Assembly (NCBI RefSeq): GCF_010183535.1 | Contig: NC_071328.1 | Span: 11,036,001-11,100,000 of the forward strand | Direction of reading: 5' to 3' | DNA: 64,000 nt | From: Caenorhabditis remanei | Lineage: Eukaryota; Nematoda; Chromadorea; Rhabditida; Rhabditidae | Shown: positions 22,763 through 36,900 of the stretch, piece by piece | How the letters are laid out: each line of letters begins with the position of its first letter | Numbering within the stretch: position 1 is the first letter of the stretch | The notes under the pieces: model-generated | What the model was told of the DNA's origin: nothing | The model's database searches: none | The model's input: only the letters and a program-made list of their open reading frames with translations | Position numbers and translations under genes: made by a program

Positions 22763-22926
22763 TTCTTTGTTTTCTCTTGGTAGCCCATAACGTTCCTGCT
22801 AATTGTTTTACGTTCCATACTTCTAATAAATGGTTTTCTTGTTAATCTATCAACAAAGAAAACGTGTAGTTTCCAATTGAAAATTGAATAATATTGAACA
22901 GTTGCTCATTTCCTAATAAATTCAAA

Positions 22927-23871
22927 ATGAGTAAGTGATTGGCCATCTGAAAAAGTATCATAATTTTCCTTCTAGCAACAAAAGATTTCGAAAGAATCGA
23001 TAGTTTATTGAAGCTTTGTGAAGAACATCAGAAGAATCTACGTGCATCACTCCAGAAGACAACTCAACGGGTTATGGTAATTGGTGGAGAGTGGTCAGAA
23101 AAATGCATCAAACGTATATTTTCCAGGAAGTAAAGACACAAATGAATATTCGTTGTACTCAAATATGGGGGAAGTTGGAGCACATCAGAGAGAGATTTGA
23201 TAAGATTCATCGTTCTAATCAATCAGTAAGAAATGAACTCAAAGACGAGAAACAGCATTTTTCCGAATTGAAATTTCAGTTTTTGGATAAAATCAAAGAA
23301 AAGTTGGATGAAATCAACGCACAAGAAATGGAAGCAAATCGAGAAAATGATGAATTCCGTCGAAAAGCGGTGTTCATTCGGAGGCAAAGAAGGAAACATG
23401 GATTGATTCGAAGTATTGGAAGTAGTATTTATAACTATGGAATCTCGATTTTAACGTTTATTGGATGGTATAAACCAGTGAAAAAGGCTCCGAAAGAAAC
23501 GAAAAAGCAGCAAGGGTTACCGTAAGTCTCTCTGAAAACTGGGGAGTGATTTGAGGAAAAAAACATCTGAAGGCATGATTCTGTAATTGAAAAAATCTAA
23601 GTTCGATAAGACGCTAACTGATACCAGATATGAACAATTTCAGTCATCACACGATATAAGTCCAATTTCATGTCCTTTTTCGGAAAAAAACGATACCTTT
23701 TTCTGATAAGAAACTAAAATTGGAGGGTTTCCTGATAAGTTCTTTTTTTTCAGACACGTTTCTCCTTCTCAACACACGTTGACTGTCGTTTTTCCCGAAA
23801 ATTCGACGGCAGCGACAACGACGAAAACAGTGAACAAAAGTTCAACTCCTCCTTTGAAAAAACTCCAATAA
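22927..23871 (+). CDS. Coiled-coil orphan protein
   Basis: I do not recognise a family. Exons 22927..22930, 22976..23076, 23127..23521 and 23754..23871 encode 205 residues. Residues about 10-115 are strongly helical and charged (repeated Glu/Lys heptads such as RNELKDEKQHFSELK), probably a coiled coil. A short hydrophobic stretch IYNYGISILTFIGW (about 140-153) is followed by a basic, Ser/Thr-rich tail. The first exon is only ATG plus one base. The gene starts 164 nt after the set-18 stop and 97 nt after its AATAAA, with an acceptor AACAG at 22901, so it is probably the second gene of a set-18 operon. The stop codon overlaps the AATAAA for its own 3' end. Confidence 0.75.
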
Positions 23872-23918
23872 ATGTCTATTTCATTTCCATTTTTAGTCAT
23901 TTCATCTTGTTCATTGAA

Positions 23919-25636
23919 ATGAACTTTGTGCTAAAAACTTCATTGATTATTGCACTTTTTTATGTCATTGGTGAGTGTTTTGAAATGATCCCATAAGTAA
24001 GGAACAACTCCTGACTCAGATAGCGTCACAACTCTTGAATCCTTTCCTGGAAAATTCACAAAAGTCTCCGTATCCGACGACTGTGAAACGAATCCAGAAT
24101 CTGAAAAGATTTTTGGTCAGCGAGTGAATTTTTATGAGGATGACACGGGAAATGTATTCTGTTTCCGTAAAAAAGAAGGAGGCATTCGAATGAGTTCCAC
24201 GTCACGATCATTCGAAGATCCAAGATTTATGTGTTCAAAAGGGCCAATGTCATGGTATAGAGGTCGGAGAAATATGGATTTCAAAGATCGTCCTTGCCTT
24301 TTTTGGTCTAATTTCCCTAACTCAACATTCGATATTTCTGATAGCTCCAGTTCCTCTTACAGTATGAAACGAATATTGCCAGATGAATATGAGAATTTCT
24401 GTAGAAATCCTGATAAGAACCCGCTGGGACCGTGGTGCCACGTGGCAGGTGGCCTGAAGGTTCCATGCTTTGAACCATGTAGACCTTCAACTGAATCATC
24501 CTCTGAATTTGTGTGTCTGAATAGAGATGGATTCCCGTATACTGAATACGAAATGTCGGATGTTTTGGATCTTCCTCAATTGATTGGAGTATTTGAAAAC
24601 GTTCAACTGATGTATGAATCGAGATTTGTGTTACCAGTTGAAGTGGATAGACTCTCTACTAAAAGGTTTGAGATTTTAGAAATAACTATAAATATGAATA
24701 TTAAATTTTGCAGTTGTATAAATAAAGGAAACATCGCAACTCGGTTCGGGCCATGGATAGCAGTTCTGAATGAAATTGCGAAGGATTTTCTGAAAACTAT
24801 TGGACGGAGGTAAGCTGTTGGACCACGCGAAAGAAAGGCGATCTATTTCATCAAACTTCCGATTTTGTTCCAGAGTTCTTCGTGACCTATGTGCACCGAT
24901 CAACTCGGTTGAACTTTCAACTCGTTATCAAGGAATTCTCTATGATGCAATAATTGAAGATGAGTTTACCGTATCCGGTTGTTTATTCTGGAGACGTTGT
25001 TTCTCTTCATGTCAAGATGATATTTCAACTTGCTGGCTGAAAAATCAAACTAGTTATTTCGGATCGAAAACCACATCTACTAGTGGAAAAGGATGTTTGC
25101 CCTGGACTCAAGTCTCGTCTGAAATTTTGAAAATGACGAAAGGAAACGTGACGTCATCGGATAACTACCGCTTGTACAATGACCTCCTTTTCGAAGATTC
25201 GAATAGATTTTTCGTAGAATCAAGACTTTTCATGAATACTGAGTGAGCAGGTGCTCTATGAAAATGTTTTCGAAATTTGAGTTATTTCAGAAATTCGTGT
25301 ATGCTTCTTAACAGAAGAAATTCCACGGAAATGGATAAATCTTACATAGAAAATCCGTACTTTTCGAAAGAAAAATGGAATGATGAATTCAAGAAAATGT
25401 TCCAGCAAGGACCTGGCTGTTTTGTAAAACAGGTGAGATTACGGTACTTGAACAACCATTTTCATTTGTCGTACTTAAAGAACAAGACAATTGAATTCGA
25501 GTTGTGTTACTCTGATTGCGAGAAGCATCCTAAAGTTCAACTGACGAAACCATTGTGTCTCGAAAAAAATAAATACTCGATTTGCAAACCGCAAAGAGGA
25601 GAGGACTGGTTGAAACGGGGAAGAAAAGTGGAGTGA
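23919..25636 (+). CDS. Secreted kringle-domain protein
   Basis: Secreted or lumenal protein of 502 residues; exons 23919..23970, 24020..24665, 24714..24809, 24874..25242, 25291..25636. Signal peptide: MNFVLKTSLIIALFYVIDS. A kringle-like domain occupies about residues 35-180, ending in the typical FCRNPDKNPLGPWCHV followed by CFEPC. The rest is Cys-rich (WRRCFSSCQ, CYSDCEKH) with N-glycosylation sequons and no second membrane segment. Kringles are rare in nematodes, so the fold call is from motif spacing only; ligand unknown. The start lies 48 nt after the preceding stop with an acceptor TTTTTAG at 23890..23896, making it the likely third gene of the set-18 cluster. Confidence 0.75.
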
Positions 25637-25925
25637 ACTATAATTTTGGACGGGGGATATATTTTGAACTAAAAAAAGTTTTATGAATTTTATGCACCGA
25701 ATATGTGGTCTGAGCTCATTTAAGAGTTAGTCAAACGTTTGAACGAGTATATGTTCAAGAAACACATTTTTGAATGCGCGCGCTTTGTCTCGCATACTCG
25801 CCGCCTGCGTTTCCACGTGCTACACGCTCTCTCCCAATCATCGCTGTGCTGTCTTTCGTGCCTTCTCGTTTCAACGGAATCTCACTCGTTTTGCACCATA
25901 TCACGTCACTGACGGCTTTATTAGA

Positions 25926-28907
25926 ATGGAACCCGAGTCTGGAGGTGTAAACCAACAATTACTCGCTGAGAGAGAAGCTATTCTGAAACAACTAGCATTG
26001 CTGGGATCAGGTTTGTATTTGGAAAAAAAAGATCGAGAAAACTCAATTTTCCAGGTTCTGAAGACGAAGGTGATGGTGATGAAGAAGAAGCAAAAGAGGT
26101 GAAATTCGAAGTAAAAGAAGTTAAAGTCGAAGTAAAAGAAGAAGATAACATTAAAGTGGAAATTGTTGAGACCGAAGTTGGCTACTCTGAACCCGTATTG
26201 TTTAACAGTTCTCCTGACAGCATTCAGAGCTCCACAGCCCTTGAAGGTTTCAGCTTTATGCTTTTTATTGATAATTAGAACTTTTATTTTCAGAGGAAGA
26301 GGAAATTATAAGCGACAGGGAAACTCCAATCGATTGTGACGAGGGGGAAAAACGAGAGGCAGATTCTTCCAATACTAGTAGTGAAAATAGTCGTACACCT
26401 CCAGTTGCAGTGTATGTCGTTTGTGAAATTTCCAGATTTTTCTCATAATCATACTGAAATTACAGAGAAAAAACAGTACTAGATCGAGTAGACTTCGACA
26501 AAAGTTATCCTTTGCCAGATGGGTGGACACGTATTGCACATTACAGTGGAATGCCTGTTTATTATGTAAGAAATTCATAATAAAAAATAGTATTACACTT
26601 AAATCTCATCTTACAGCACAAATTTACTCAAGTCGTAACTCATTCACGACCATATCAAGTTGATGGAATGGTTCGAGACCATGAAATACCAGTTTCAGCG
26701 ATACCTTGCTTATATCGAGAAGTTATGGATAAAAAGGTTCGATTATTTTCTTTGAATTTAGTTGAGTTGAAAATAGAAAATTACAGTACGAAGACTTGAA
26801 AAATCATCGTACAGAGATTTCCGAGAATTGCGACGAGAAGGAGAAACGTTGTCCGATCGAGGTGAGTGTGTAACCAACTTTGATCATTTTCAGTTCTCCA
26901 CATTCGAATATTATTCGCTATCGTCTCTATATTCTGCTGATTGCAAATATAGCCACGACTCATCTGACAGATTACTTTTATTGGTTCCCGTCTCTCTTAA
27001 AAATGAACAGGAAGCAATTAAGTGATAGTGTTTGATGAGATCATGGCAGTTTAACCTGATATTTATTAAATCGGCTATTTCTGTGTTGTAAACGGAGGTA
27101 ATATTTTAGATTCCACCGAACGAGAGCAAAATGAATCCGGAGCAATATCGAGATTATTGTGCGAGACGGTTTAAATTCAAGAAGGTGACGGTAAGTTAAA
27201 TAGATGATAGGGACTGTCAGTTAATACGCATCCGAGATTAAAGTTGTTTTTAGTTCACCGCATCATTTAGGTTCATCGATACATCGACAAAGAAGGCAAG
27301 CAATCCGCAGCGCAGAAAAGACGAGTGAATTCAATGCTGAAAAACAAAGGATTCGAGTTGGATTACGATCAATTGAAGCAAAAAAATCAACCGGGCGAGG
27401 TGTTGCTTACATCTGCTTCTGGAGCTTGCCTCATTGATTTGACACCGATACAACCAAATCTGAGCCTGAAGAAAGGATCTGGTCCGAAAAAACCGTATTT
27501 ATTGAATCCGATGGTAAGAAAATCTTTTGAAAAGATCGTATATATTGACGGTTTTTAGGGCAAAACGTCAGTTGCGGTACTTAATGAATTTGTTCAACGG
27601 CTTGCAAAAGGAACTCTTGTTTATGAAGTTGAAAATACTCGAAACGTCTCAGCTCCTTACAAAGCAACTGCATTGCTTACAATGAAGATGAGTACGATCC
27701 GCGACTTGGCAGGCCAATGTAAAGAAAGTTTGATTGTTCTCAGTGAAATTGCAACTGCAAGTGAGAATGTTCCAGCGCCGGGAATAGCTGATGATTTCAG
27801 TATGTTTCAAATTGAATGTACAACTAATGAATCTTTTTTTCAGAACGTTTTGAAATAGGTTCTGGTAATGGATCAAACAAGAAAACAGCTCGTCTGGTTG
27901 CTGCGAAAGATGCGCTTTCGAAACTTATTCCAAAACTTCGAATGTCTGAAGAATATGTATGTGATGGAGTACTTGAGCAGGAGTTACAAAAAGATTTTGA
28001 AACGTCATCAAAAGTTTTACTGAAACAAGTGAAAATTGATTCATCTGGCCTCGTTGAAATGTGTAATCGATTCGGGATACCAAAACCATTTGCCTTGTTG
28101 AAGGAAGTTGTAGCTAGATCGATGCGTTGGAGTGGTGTGGAATTTAAGAAAGAAAGAGAAATGGTCGGAAGTGGGAGTCAATTGTCGAGAGTTATATTAA
28201 GTCTAGGTGAAATGAAATCGTCAGCTGAAGCCATCGGAATGAAACAGGCGAATGAGATAGCAGCTCAACGTTTATTCAAACAAATGCATCCTGATATGGA
28301 AAGCTACGGAAATTTGTTGAAGGTGTATGGACACTTGGTCGACAAAACACCATTAGAGAATTCAAAACGGCAGCACGATGAGGTGGAGAGATTTTAGAAA
28401 GTTAATTAATACAATCTAATTGCTTTTCAGGTTGTTCGCCTGCAAGATACTGGGAATCTTCTGCAACCAAATTTGACAGTCATCGCTAAACTTACGGAAG
28501 AAATGGAGAAAGTTACACTGATTCATCCACCAAGAAACTTTCTTTACGGACTCTCTCCAAATGCCACTGGTGTCAGAACTAATAAAGCATCAATGGACAC
28601 ACAAACGGAGATTCTCAACTACAACTTTATTCCACACATGAACCCTAATCCAATAATGATTCCACCGCCATATTTCCATGTTCCACCTCAAATGCAACCT
28701 CCAATGCAGCCATTACTCCATATGCCGATGGTGCATCCTCCACAATTCAGCGCAGCGCCTCCACCTGTGCAAGACTATGGCATCTATCAATCGCCACAGT
28801 ATCAATCTCCACAGTATCAGCAGCGAAATGCTAGAAAACGAAGTCGGCCTGATGAAACATTGTCTCCGTGTTCGTATTCAATGCATCAAAAACCTCCATA
28901 TAATTAG
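25926..28907 (+). CDS. pash-1: Pasha/DGCR8, microprocessor RNA-binding subunit
   Basis: Partner of Drosha in nuclear pri-miRNA cleavage. Eleven exons (25926..26010, 26055..26246, 26294..26411, 26466..26565, 26617..26736, 26787..26861, 27110..27190, 27271..27513, 27559..27799, 27844..28382, 28431..28907) encode 756 residues, close to C. elegans PASH-1. Order: acidic N-terminus; WW motif LPDGWTRIAHYSGMPVYYH with the Rhed dimerisation/heme region, including the conserved IPCL cysteine; double-stranded RNA-binding domains at about 420-510 (KTSVAVLNEFVQR onward) and 550-620; then a Pro/Met/Gln-rich tail. The start at 25926 is the first ATG of its frame; the open frame extends upstream without an ATG. 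Promoter-like GC-rich sequence lies at 25.77-25.85 kb. Confidence 0.95.
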
Positions 28908-30934
28908 GTCTCTTTTTCAATAATTTTCTCTTGATTAGTCTAAAAATTATGTGATTTTTTTATGTTTAATTTTTTTTGCTTGCCCAGTTTCTTTCATGTT
29001 CTCAATATTTATTTTGTTCCATTGCACCAATCTGTGTTACTTTTAATTAGTTATTTATTACCATAACTTTTGTGATTATAAAATCGTTTGCTTTTAAAAT
29101 GAAGGTTTTCATTGATTTGGTTTTAACTTACAGATACTCCGAGAGAACCACTCCTGCTTTCTGATATAAAACAAGCTGTCTGTTCCATTTTGTGTTCCTT
29201 TTTCTGTTTACCTCCGGCTCTTCCTCCTTCTGCTCTCAACCTAAAACGGAGACCGAAGAGGAGGAGAATAAGAGATAGAGGTTAGTCAAATAAATGATGA
29301 GGCAGAAAGAAAGATGAATGGTAAACATAACAAAAACGGTAGGCCCCCGTTACTACTCGTTCACTTTTGGTTAGCCATCCCTCTCCTTCTGCCAACTTTT
29401 TTGAGTAAAAAGACCCTCATTGGTCCCTTATGACGTCATAAATATGACCTTATTTGGTCCTACTCGAATAGCTAACCCAAATAATCATCTCGTATTCTAC
29501 CTCATTTTCTTATCGAATATATATTGGATTGGTATGTGGAAAAGAGGAAGATATAATGAGTATGATAACGGGTGGGCAATGATTGTTGGAGAAGGTCATT
29601 CCTTTCTCTTTTCTCGACGACCACGAACACATTCAACCTCCTCCGATGATTATTAATTATTGCGGTCAATGTACTATTTTATTCTCGAAATCTCTTCAAT
29701 TTCTTCAATTTGATACAAGAATCTTTCCTTTTTCCAATGAATTCTTACTCGAGATTTTTCATTTTTGAGAGAGAATGTCTGCTACGCCTTCTACCTGTCA
29801 GCATGAGGGAACATTTGGCATTGAACAAGAAATATCTCGTTCTCTTTCTCTTGGACAAGAAACATTCAATCAATCACATATCTTTTGAAATTTCTATCGC
29901 ATATCTTCTATTTTTCAATTCATACACTTCTTCTGGCTGCTTTTCTCGAGTCTGCGTGGCTACTGTAACTGGATTCTTCTGAAATTTCTAAGAGACTTTC
30001 CTTTTCAAATATTCAATTTTTTGTTTTTTTTTTCTTATGATTCTTCTTTTCATTTTATTAATTCTAGAAGTTTTTATCTTCAAACTGAAATCGGATGAAA
30101 GTGTCCACCGGAAACAGTTTTCTCTTAATTTCTCTTAATTTCTCAAACTCTCTGTCCAACATTAGATTCACGAAATCAGAATTTTAACTTTTCGAACAAG
30201 AACCTCCTCGTTCCAGGCTGTCAATAACTCAACGGTCGTTTTCAAGTAGCGGGACACAGTCTCAATAACCTACAGTATCCTCAAATGTCCTTCAGAAACA
30301 TGAGATTATATCTCTGATAAGCCTTTATAACGGTCAACCACAACCGTCCTTTCGGTTCATTAGCTTTCATATTTCTGACTCTAAATTGATTGTTCTGAAA
30401 GTTTAGAAAAACAGAGAAAATCAGACTTTCTTATGAACGGTGTAGGGTTTTCCAAGAGAGCTATTTTCAGAAAAATCAAAAGTTTTCTGGAATTTTTTTT
30501 TGTAAACCTTCAATCACTCTGTAAACGAGGCTATGAGAATACGATTATTGAAAAATGCCAGATCTAAACTGGAATGTTCTCAGAAGCAACGCTTGCCGTC
30601 TGACTCCACCCCTCCGCCGCTGTTCCCACGTCGACTTCAAAAAACTTCACTTCTTTTATTTTGACTACAAAACTCAATACATTTTATCACATTACAACAC
30701 ACGCACCGTACTCTTCTTCTCCTTCAATTTTCATCTCTGACTGGTCATTCACACAATATTTGTCCACTTCTTACCATTTGACCGATGCTCTTTACTCCAA
30801 AAGTTTGCGTAAGATTAGAAAACATGAGGAGGAGGAGGGTTCTGTTATAATCATTCTTATATATTACCTCTTGACTATTACGATTTGAACTTTTACTCGA
30901 TTACCTTCTTTGTTATTTCAGATATTTCCCTTCC
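28908..30934. promoter_or_regulatory. 2-kb region between pash-1 and lam-3
   Basis: No gene supported; open frames at 29420..29982 and 30555..30888 are pyrimidine-rich and lack coding character. Probably contains the lam-3 promoter. A short direct repeat of TTTCTCTTAA lies at about 30119-30142. Confidence 0.5.
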
Positions 30935-33900
30935 ATGAGGAGGCTCTGGCTAGGTCTTCTAGCTGTGAGCAGCGTTGTGCTCGCAGCTTGGAATGCCTCA
31001 GATGATGCGTCGATATGGGAAAATTATGTGGAAGACTCGAATTATCACGAATTTATGAGCACCGAAAGCGGTTGGTTTTCTTGGTTCATTTGGGTAGAAT
31101 TGATTTGGTTTTGACTATTTAAGTTTTTACAATTTTGAGTGAAACTTTGAGTTTATGTGACACACCGACAGATCCTTTTATATTTTCCAAAATGTTAGAG
31201 TGCAAAGCTCTCATCTTTTCATATATCCTAGATTGAGACTGTGGAGCGATCTAGTGCACTGGGATACACAGTTGAGAGCTTTGATTCAAATGTAACCAAA
31301 AACAATCACTGTACCTACAGTAACCCAATAATTTCCACAGTTAAGCCATAAATTCATCGTGGTAGAAATAGTTTTCTCAAAGTTTAAAGAAAAAAAAGAG
31401 TTTGATAGCTTTTGAACACGAAAATTATTTCTAATTTCAGAACGAGGATTGTTCCCAAACATCTTCAATTTGGCAACGAACTCTCTGATTATGTCAACAG
31501 CAACATGCGGACAATACTCAACAGAAGAATATTGTAAGCTAGTCGAACACGTTCTTCTTCGAAAAACAACGAACACTCAGTCACCTCAATGTGATATTTG
31601 TGATGCAAACAACGTTCATAAACGGCATCCGATCGAGTACGCAATCGATGGAACCAGAAGATGGTGGCAATCTCCTTCGTTGGCAAATGGATTGGATTAC
31701 GAGAAAGTGAATATCACAATTGATTTGAGGCAAGAATATCAAGTGGCTTATGTCATTATCAAGATGGGAAATGCACCGAGACCTGGAACATGGGTGTTGG
31801 AGAAGTCATTGGACGGAGAGAACTATGAACCATGGCAGTACTTTGCAATGCAAGACGCTGAGTGTATGAGACAATTCGGAATTCCTGCCACTACAGGAGT
31901 GCCGAGATTCCAAAGAGATGATGAGGTTCATTGTACTTCTGAATATTCAAAGATCACTCCGTTAGAAAACGGAGAAATTCACACTTCATTGGTAAATGGA
32001 AGACCGGGAGCCGAGAAGCCAAGTCTCGAATTACAAAAGTTTACGAGAGCAAGATTTGTGAGACTGAGACTTGTTTCACCGAGAACTCTGAATGCAGACT
32101 TGATGATTATTAATAAGAAATCTCATTCTTTGGATAAATCTGTGACAATGAGGTTGGTTTGAATCAACATTAGATTGGGTATATGAGGGATTATTTCAGA
32201 TATTTCTACTCAATTTCTGACATTTCAATTGGAGGTCAATGTATTTGTTATGGTCATGCTGAGAGTTGTCCAAGTGATCCAGTTACTGGTGTAAGTTCAT
32301 TATGTACCAGCTCTTCAAAGCTTTCATAACCGCACTCTTTCAAAATTTCATCAAACTTTCGTTTCTTTCAGCAATTCAAATGCGAATGCCGTCACAATAC
32401 TTGCGGAGAGTCATGTAATCGTTGTTGCCCACTTTTTAATCAACTTCCATGGAAACCTGGAACCAACTCTCATCCGAATGTCTGCCAACAATGTCAATGT
32501 TTCAATCATGCTCACACTTGTGTTTATGATGAAGAATTGGATAGAAATAAGTGGTCAATTACACCGGAAGGAGTGTATGAAGGAGGTGGAAGATGTCTAG
32601 AATGTACTCATAACACAGAGGGATTCAATTGTGAAAGATGTAAAGATGGATATTATAGACCGTCCGGAATGTCACATTACAGGTGAGGGTTGTGATAAAA
32701 TTACAACAAAAAACATTTGTAATCTTCTTTTCTTTATAATGATCCAATCCTAACTCTAATTCGAAAATTTCCAGAGAAGACGCGTGCCGTACTTGTGAAT
32801 GCGATCCAGTCGGAAGTGTATCTGATGCCTGTGTTCGAGATGATCAAAGTGCTGAAAACGGTCAAAAACCAGGAGATTGCATTTGTAAACCAGGATTCGG
32901 AGGAAGACGTTGTGAGAGATGTGCTCCAGGATACCGTAACCATCCAACTTGTGAACCATGTCCATGCAATCGTGCTGGAAGTGTTAACTTCGATACGTGT
33001 GATGGAGCAAGTTGTCAGTGTAAAGCGAATGTTGAGGGAATCTATTGTGATAGATGTAAAGCTGGAACAATTCATTTATCTGCTTCGAATCAATTGGGTT
33101 GTCAAGCATGTTTCTGCTTTGGATTAACGAATAATTGTACTCAAACCGAATGGAATACTGCACAAATCACGAATAATGTTGGATGGAATTTGACTGATTT
33201 GACTGGCGGAAAAGATGTGAAACCAGAAGTTGAGAATGGAGAAGTACTCATGTTCAATGCGAATCAAAACCAAGATCGAAGTCTGTATTATTGGAAAGCT
33301 CCAGAGAGTTTCAAGGGAAATATGTTGAACAGTTATGGAGGATATCTTCATTATTATGTATACTACGTTCCCACTGAACAAGGTGCTCAAGTGCCAGTTC
33401 CAGATGTCTCAATTGAGGGAAATGGGATTAAAGTTGAGTATTACTCGAGAATTGAATTCCTTCCTAGAGAGAATATGACAGTGACAATTCCAATTCGAGA
33501 GGGCAATGGATGGTACAATGCGGCGACTCGGAATGCAGTTGACAAGGCCGATTTGATGAGAGCATTGGCTCATGTTGACAAGTTTATGGTCAGGGCGATG
33601 TATCAACAACTGCAATTACAGTCGAGTATCTTCGGATTGTCTTTGGATACAGCTGTCCCTGCTCCAGATGAGATTATTGAAGATGACAATTCTCTGAGCG
33701 CTTTGAGTTATCACAATCAGGATACATTGATGAGAGGAGTGGAAGTTTGTCAGTGTCCGGAGAACTTTGGAGGAAATAGTTGTGAATCTTGTAAAAAAGG
33801 ATACAGAAGAGTGAACGATCAGTTGTATGGAGGACGGTGTGAGAAGTGTAATTGTGAAGGACACTCGGATGAATGTGATCCATTCACAGGAGAATGTATT

Positions 33901-36900
33901 AATTGTCAACACAATACAACTGGAAGTCGATGTGAAAGATGTCAACCTGGATTCTATGGAAATCCATCTCTCGGTGGAGAACTTGGTGCCTGCTGGCCTT
34001 GTGAATGCCCGAGCCTTGACAACAATCGATCACCGGAATGCATGATGACTGAATTGATTGTGTCCGGAGCAGCGGCTGCGAATGAAGATGATTACGTGTG
34101 TACGGCTTGTGAACGTGGATACGAAGGCAACAAATGTGAGCATTGTTCTGATGGCTTCTTTGGGGATCCGATGAATGGAACCTGCGAGGAATGCACCTGC
34201 AATGGAAACATTGACCCGATGGGAATAGGAAATTGCGACACGGAAACTGGAAAATGTCTGAAATGTATTGGACACACAACTGGAGATTCATGTGAAGTCT
34301 GCAAAGAGAATCACTGGGGAAATGCTCAATTACACACGTGTAAACCATGTGGATGTCATACCCAAGGAGCAGTCAATCCACAATGTAACGAAGAAAATGG
34401 AGAATGTGAATGCAAGGAGAACTACATTGGAACTCAATGCGATAGATGCAAAGAGAATCATGGAGACGTGGATAATGGATGCCCTGCGTGTGATTGTAAT
34501 GAGACGGGAAGTATTGGGACGGACTGTGATCAAGTCAGTGGACAATGTAACTGTAAACAGGGAGTATTTGGAAAACAATGCGATCAATGCAGACCTTCTT
34601 ACTTCAATTTCACTGATGCCGGATGCCAGTTTTGTCATTGCAATATTTACGGATCGATCGAAGATGGAAAATGTGATCAAGTCAGTGGAAAGTGTGAATG
34701 CAGAGAGAATGTCGAAGGAACAATGTGTGAGAAATGTGCTGATGGATATTTCAATATCACAAGTGGAGATGGCTGTGAAGACTGTAATTGTGATCCAACT
34801 GGTTCTGAAGATGTCTCTTGTAACCTGGTAACCGGTCAATGCGTCTGCAAACCAGGTGTCACTGGCACAAAATGCGACAAATGTCTTCCGAACTTCTACG
34901 GACTCACCAACGAAGGATGTTCTGAATGTGAGCCTTGCCCTGCTCCAGGACAAGTTTGTGACCCATTGGATGGAAGTTGTGTCTGTCCACCGAATACAGT
35001 TGGAGAAATGTGTGAGAATTGTACGACGAATGCATGGGATTACCATCCACTGAAGGGATGTAAACTGTGTGATTGTTCGGATATTGGAAGTGACGGAGGA
35101 ATGTGTAACACACTCACGGGACAGTGTAAATGTAAGCAAGCTTACGTTGGATTGAAGTGTGATCTCTGTACTCATGGATTCTTCAACTTCCCAACTTGCG
35201 AGCCATGTGGATGTAATGCGGCTGGAACTGATCCATTGCAGTGTAAAGATGGACAATGTTTGTGTAATGAATTGGGAGAATGCCCGTGCAAGGTTAGTTT
35301 CGAATTTTAGGTTTTAGAGGCTGTAGTTGTTCGGGGGGCTGTAGAAAAATTGAATTAACATTGACTGCTCAATTTTTCAGAAAAACGTCCGTGGTCAAAA
35401 ATGTGACGAATGCGCGGAAGGAACGATCAGCTTGGATGCTTCGAATCTCAAGGGATGTACTGAGTGTTTCTGTTTCAATCGCACCGCCACTTGCGAGCAA
35501 TCAAGTCTCGTTTGGCAACAAATGTATGCGGAAGATCGAAGAGCCGTTTTCCAAGAACCATGGGAGTTCTACAGTAAGAAACATAATATAAATCTTCTTA
35601 GAGTGAGTTTTAATCTGCCGTTTTTTCAGTGCAATTTCATTTTTCAGAGCTCTCCATCCCACTTCAACAGCTACCCAACCGATGCGACTCCTCTCTATTG
35701 GCCCCTCCCCACTACAATGCTAGGGGACAGATCGACAAGTTACAATGGATTTTTGAGATTCAAAATCTGGAATGAGGATAATAGACGAGGATTACATGGA
35801 ATACGCCCGGATCAACAGTACTTCAGATACTTCCCTCAAGTGATCATTGTTGGAAATAATCGAATTGAATTGGAACATATTCCAACAGAAATAAATGAGG
35901 ATGGCATTTATAAGGTGAGTGCACTCAAGCTAGAAACTGTATCCATATACAAAATTTACTGAATTCCAGATTAGAATCCACGAATCCGAATGGCGTGCCC
36001 GTCACTCTCCAGAATTGAGTCTTACCCGTAAACAGCTGATGGTTGCTCTCCAGAACGTCCAGGGAATTTATGTGCGTGGAAGCTATAATTATCCAGCAAG
36101 AGGGGACGCTATCAATATTCAAGAAATCTCTTTGGATGTCGCTGTTCCTGAATCCAAAATCGTTGCTGGTCTATCCACTTCAAAAGCTATTGGAGTTGAG
36201 AAATGTTCTGGTTGTCCACAAGGATATTCTGGTCTTTCTTGCCAGAATCCAGACGAGGGATACTGTAGAAAGAAGCATCGAGATTACTTGAATCAAGCGG
36301 ACGACCTTGCATTAATCGGATGGAGTGAACCATGTTCTTGTCACGGGCATTCTCAGACATGTAACCCGGACACGTGTGTTTGTACTGATTGTGAGCACAA
36401 CACATTCGGAGATTTCTGTGAACATTGTCTCCCTGGATACATTGGAGACGCGAGGGAAGGCGGGGCAAACGCATGTACTAAGTGTGCCTGTCCACTGGTT
36501 GAGAACTCATTCAGTGACTCTTGTGTAGCTGTTGATCATGGTAGAGGATATGTCTGTAATGCCTGTAAACCTGGATACACTGGACAATATTGTGAGACTT
36601 GTGTAGCTGGGTACTATGGAGATCCACAACATATCGGAGGAACTTGCACTCCCTGTGACTGTCATCCAGATGGATCACTTCATGGAGCATGTAATCCGCT
36701 GACTGGACAATGTGAATGTAAACCTGGAGTGACTGGAAGAACTTGTTCAATGTGTCAAGAGAGACATGCATTCATCAATAGAGTGTGCACTTCTTGCGAC
36801 CAAGGATGTTATCTGCCACTTATGATGACAATGGATGATATGGAGGAACATCTTGGACGACAGAATTTCACTGGATTGAAACCGATTCCATGGAAAAGAG

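Noticed and set aside
29420..30888. Open frames between pash-1 and lam-3
   Set aside because: Pyrimidine-rich translation products, no splice-connected partners.
34030..35256. Long minus-strand frames opposite the laminin EGF array (up to 308 codons)
   Set aside because: Shadows of the repetitive Cys codons on the + strand; no start context and no independent features.
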